Source: an uncultured Parabacteroides sp.
Lineage (GTDB): Bacteria > Bacteroidota > Bacteroidia > Bacteroidales > Tannerellaceae
Assembly (NCBI GenBank): GCA_947074335.1
Contig: CAMTPG010000107.1
Location: 1 to 8,016 of the forward strand
Direction of reading: 5' to 3'
DNA length: 8,016 nucleotides
Both the position numbers and the translations under genes were made by a program. Positions 6,035-8,016 of this stretch are shown here, piece after piece; positions within the stretch are counted from its first letter, which is position 1; each line of letters starts with the position of its first letter. The notes beneath the pieces are model-generated. The model was not told the DNA's origin. It made no database searches and saw only the letters and a program-made list of their open reading frames with translations.

Positions 6035-7729
6035 ATGAAACGATTTAAAAATATAATAGCAGGTATTGCAGCTACATCGCTGCTCTCACTGGGTGCCTGC
6101 ACCGATTTGACAGAAACTGTCTACGATCAGTTGACCGACGAAACAATTGATGTAAACGATAAAGAGGTAGTTGGATATATGATGGGTGAAGCTTTCGCCC
6201 AGTTCCGCTTCCTGTACTGGGGATGGAATGGTTATTTCGACCTGATGGAAGAATGTACCGACCTGTATATGACACCGAAACGTATCGGTGTGGGTTGGGG
6301 CGACCTTTACATTCCGATGCACAAACACAGCTGGAATTCCAGTCAGGGACATATCGACGGTATGTGGTATTATGCCTATGTAGGCATCGGCTATGCCAAC
6401 AAATGTCTGGATGTATTACCCGAAGAAGGTGAAGCTCAGGCTCAGATGCGCTTTTTGCGTGCCATGAACTATTACCTGTTGTTGGATGCATTCCGTAATG
6501 TGCCGCTCGAAACAACACAGAAAACCGAACCCGGTTATCTGCCCGAGCAGAAAAATGCGCAGGAGATTTTCGATTTCTGTGTAGCCGAGTTCAATGCAAT
6601 CAAAGATGAGCTGGGTACTAAAAAAGTACACGGTTATCCAAACCGCTATGCAGCCAATATGGCGCTGGCTAAATTGTATCTGAATTACAATTCTTATTTC
6701 CGTACATCAGATACGCAGTATTACGAAAAAGCATTGACCGAAGTAAATGAAGTAATCAACGAAGGTGGTTATGCACTGGCAGCCAATTATCTGGATAATT
6801 TCAAAGCCGATATATCTTCTTCGCCTGAAGTAATCTTTGCTTTGCCGCTCGATAAAAAGAATGCATCGCACAATTACCTGGTAAATAAAGCACTGGTAGG
6901 TGCAGGTGCTGCAGCTTACGGCTATTCGGGAGCTCCCTGGAACGGCAGTTGTGCCGTGCCGCAGTTCATCGAATCGTATGATGAAGCTGATAATCGCTTA
7001 GCTGACACCTGGACAGGCGGCGTACAGCGTTATGCAATTAAAGACGGCGAAAGCTATACACCGCAGGCCGGCGATCCGATTCCTTTCTCGGACGACGACT
7101 GGGCAGGTCAGGGCGTACTGAACTATTCATTGCGTGTACACTCTATCGATAATCCGGGCGCTTACCAGCAGGAAGGTTATCGTTTTGTGAAAAGTGAAAT
7201 TGTAGGCGGCGATGCCGGAACTTATGGTAATGATGTGGCTTTCTTCCGTCTGGCAGATGCCATGTTTATCAAAGCCGAATGTCTGCTGCGTCTGGGTCGC
7301 GACGAACAAACTGCTGCCGATCTGGTAACCGAAGTGCGTAAACGCTCTTTCGATTCACTGGCTAAAGCAACCCGTACCGTGGCACAGCTTAAAGGCGGCA
7401 GCCAATACGATTACGGTCACCGCGAATATGTTTGCGAAGGTTATGCCAACTGGGATCCGTCATCTTACATCGTAACAAACGAAGGCGGTGCCGATATTAT
7501 TATGGGTGGTTTACTGGATGATCTGGCCTGGGAATTTGTTGGCGAACATCATCGTCGTCAGGATCTGATCCGTTTCAAAATGGGCGACGGCCGTAACATT
7601 TTCAATGGTAAATCATGGTTCTGTAAAGATGCGACAACCGAAACACACTGGGATTATTTCCCAATCCCGAAATCGGCACTCGAATCGAATATCGCCATGA
7701 AACAGAACGAAGGTTACATGGGTCTCTAA
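6035..7729 (+). CDS. SusD/RagB-family glycan-binding surface lipoprotein
   Basis: Lid-like partner of the SusC transporter; binds glycan at the cell surface and hands it to the barrel. It has 564 residues. The signal peptide MKRFKNIIAGIAATSLLSLGAC has lipidated Cys22, followed by TDLTE, whose acidic residues suit surface export in Bacteroidota. The N-terminal helical TPR-like region includes YANKCLDVLPEE, RFLRAMNYYLLLDAFRNVPL and NRYAANMALAKLYLNY. Family hallmarks in the C-terminal half are FFRLADAMFIKAECLLRLG (from 403), WEFVGEHHRRQDLIRF (499-514) and the closing HWDYFPIPKSALESNIAMKQNEGY (from 538). Residues about 60-115 are rich in Trp and Tyr (WGWNGYFD, GVGWGDLY, WYYAYVG), which could include sugar-stacking positions, though binding residues cannot be assigned without a structure. 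It follows susC by 20 bases and precedes the next lipoprotein gene by 33, with no terminator between. Family assignment is secure; the ligand is inferred only from the neighbouring enzyme. Confidence 0.96.
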   Translation: MKRFKNIIAGIAATSLLSLGACTDLTETVYDQLTDETIDVNDKEVVGYMMGEAFAQFRFLYWGWNGYFDLMEECTDLYMTPKRIGVGWGDLYIPMHKHSWNSSQGHIDGMWYYAYVGIGYANKCLDVLPEEGEAQAQMRFLRAMNYYLLLDAFRNVPLETTQKTEPGYLPEQKNAQEIFDFCVAEFNAIKDELGTKKVHGYPNRYAANMALAKLYLNYNSYFRTSDTQYYEKALTEVNEVINEGGYALAANYLDNFKADISSSPEVIFALPLDKKNASHNYLVNKALVGAGAAAYGYSGAPWNGSCAVPQFIESYDEADNRLADTWTGGVQRYAIKDGESYTPQAGDPIPFSDDDWAGQGVLNYSLRVHSIDNPGAYQQEGYRFVKSEIVGGDAGTYGNDVAFFRLADAMFIKAECLLRLGRDEQTAADLVTEVRKRSFDSLAKATRTVAQLKGGSQYDYGHREYVCEGYANWDPSSYIVTNEGGADIIMGGLLDDLAWEFVGEHHRRQDLIRFKMGDGRNIFNGKSWFCKDATTETHWDYFPIPKSALESNIAMKQNEGYMGL

Positions 7730-7762
7730 TCAACAAGTTTATAACCTGAATAAAGTAGTAAA

Positions 7763-8016
7763 ATGAAAAAGATATTTTTATATATGTCTTGCATCGCAAC
7801 CCTTCTGGGTGCGATGTCAAGCTGCGGAGATAATGAAGATTTCTCTGTACCGCACATCCTCACACAGGATGAACTGGATGAAATTGCCCGTCAGGATTCG
7901 ATCAAAAATGAACAGATGAACAGCATCAATGCCGATCTGATCCTCGAATATAATGTGAACATCACCATCAGCCAGTCGCTGTACGATGGTGCCACGCTCG
8001 AAATCGATAACCAGAA
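7763..8016 (+). CDS. Lipoprotein in SusE/SGBP position, truncated by window end
   Basis: Only the first 84 codons plus two bases are in the window; the frame is open to the edge. The start is the ATG at 7763, 33 bases after the susD stop. MKKIFLYMSCIATLLGAMSSC is a clear lipoprotein signal with lipidated Cys21, and the following GDNEDF is acidic, as in Bacteroidota surface-export signals. The mature part begins with a hydrophilic, probably helical segment (LTQDELDEIARQDSIKNEQMNSINADLI), then a beta-like segment ending SQSLYDGATLEIDNQ. Position after susCD and the signal type suggest a surface glycan-binding protein. The SQSLYDGATLEID segment reminds me of DUF4859 lipoproteins found beside SusCD pairs, but this is recall, not a search. 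The fold and binding function remain unproven because most of the protein is missing. Confidence 0.8.
   Translation, partial: MKKIFLYMSCIATLLGAMSSCGDNEDFSVPHILTQDELDEIARQDSIKNEQMNSINADLILEYNVNITISQSLYDGATLEIDNQ

Noticed and set aside
423..8016. A novel defence, phage or secretion system
   Set aside because: Every complete gene belongs to a well-known PUL family, and no nuclease, helicase, toxin, integrase or phage gene is visible.

Overview
The window reads as the left end of a Bacteroidota (probably Bacteroidales) contig. It holds part of a polysaccharide utilization locus (PUL), with all genes on the + strand. The assignment rests on a textbook SusC/SusD pair (TonB-dependent outer-membrane transporter plus surface lipoprotein), short lipoprotein signal peptides, Shine-Dalgarno-poor A/T-rich start regions, and a promoter-like TAnnTTTG element. 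The species cannot be named from this sequence alone.

Layout: bases 1-47 are not genomic. They are a leftover Illumina P7/TruSeq adapter with an 8-nt index, so true sequence begins near base 48. Bases 48-422 hold no convincing gene. This stretch has a terminator-like hairpin (110-143), a small inverted repeat (178-198), a strongly AT-rich leader (20% GC over 241-300), and a candidate Bacteroidota promoter ending 36 bases before the first start codon.

Four genes follow. The first (423-2858) encodes a secreted GH127-type beta-L-arabinofuranosidase lipoprotein with a C-terminal discoidin-like module. Next come a SusC-like transporter (2907-6014), a SusD-like glycan-binding lipoprotein (6035-7729) and the beginning of a third lipoprotein (7763 to the window end), probably a surface glycan-binding protein in the SusE/SGBP position. 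The gaps of 48, 20 and 33 bases contain no visible terminator, so the set looks like one operon.

Working model (inference): SusD and the third lipoprotein capture an L-arabinofuranose-containing plant glycan at the cell surface. SusC imports oligosaccharides with TonB energy. The GH127 enzyme removes beta-L-arabinofuranosyl or a related sugar, using a Zn-bound cysteine nucleophile whose complete residue set is preserved. No regulator is in the window. The SusC protein lacks the N-terminal STN signalling domain, so control by an ECF sigma/anti-sigma pair is unlikely. I see no evidence of a wholly new biological system. The least ordinary items are the adapter contamination, the enzyme gene placed ahead of susCD, and the poorly characterised third lipoprotein.
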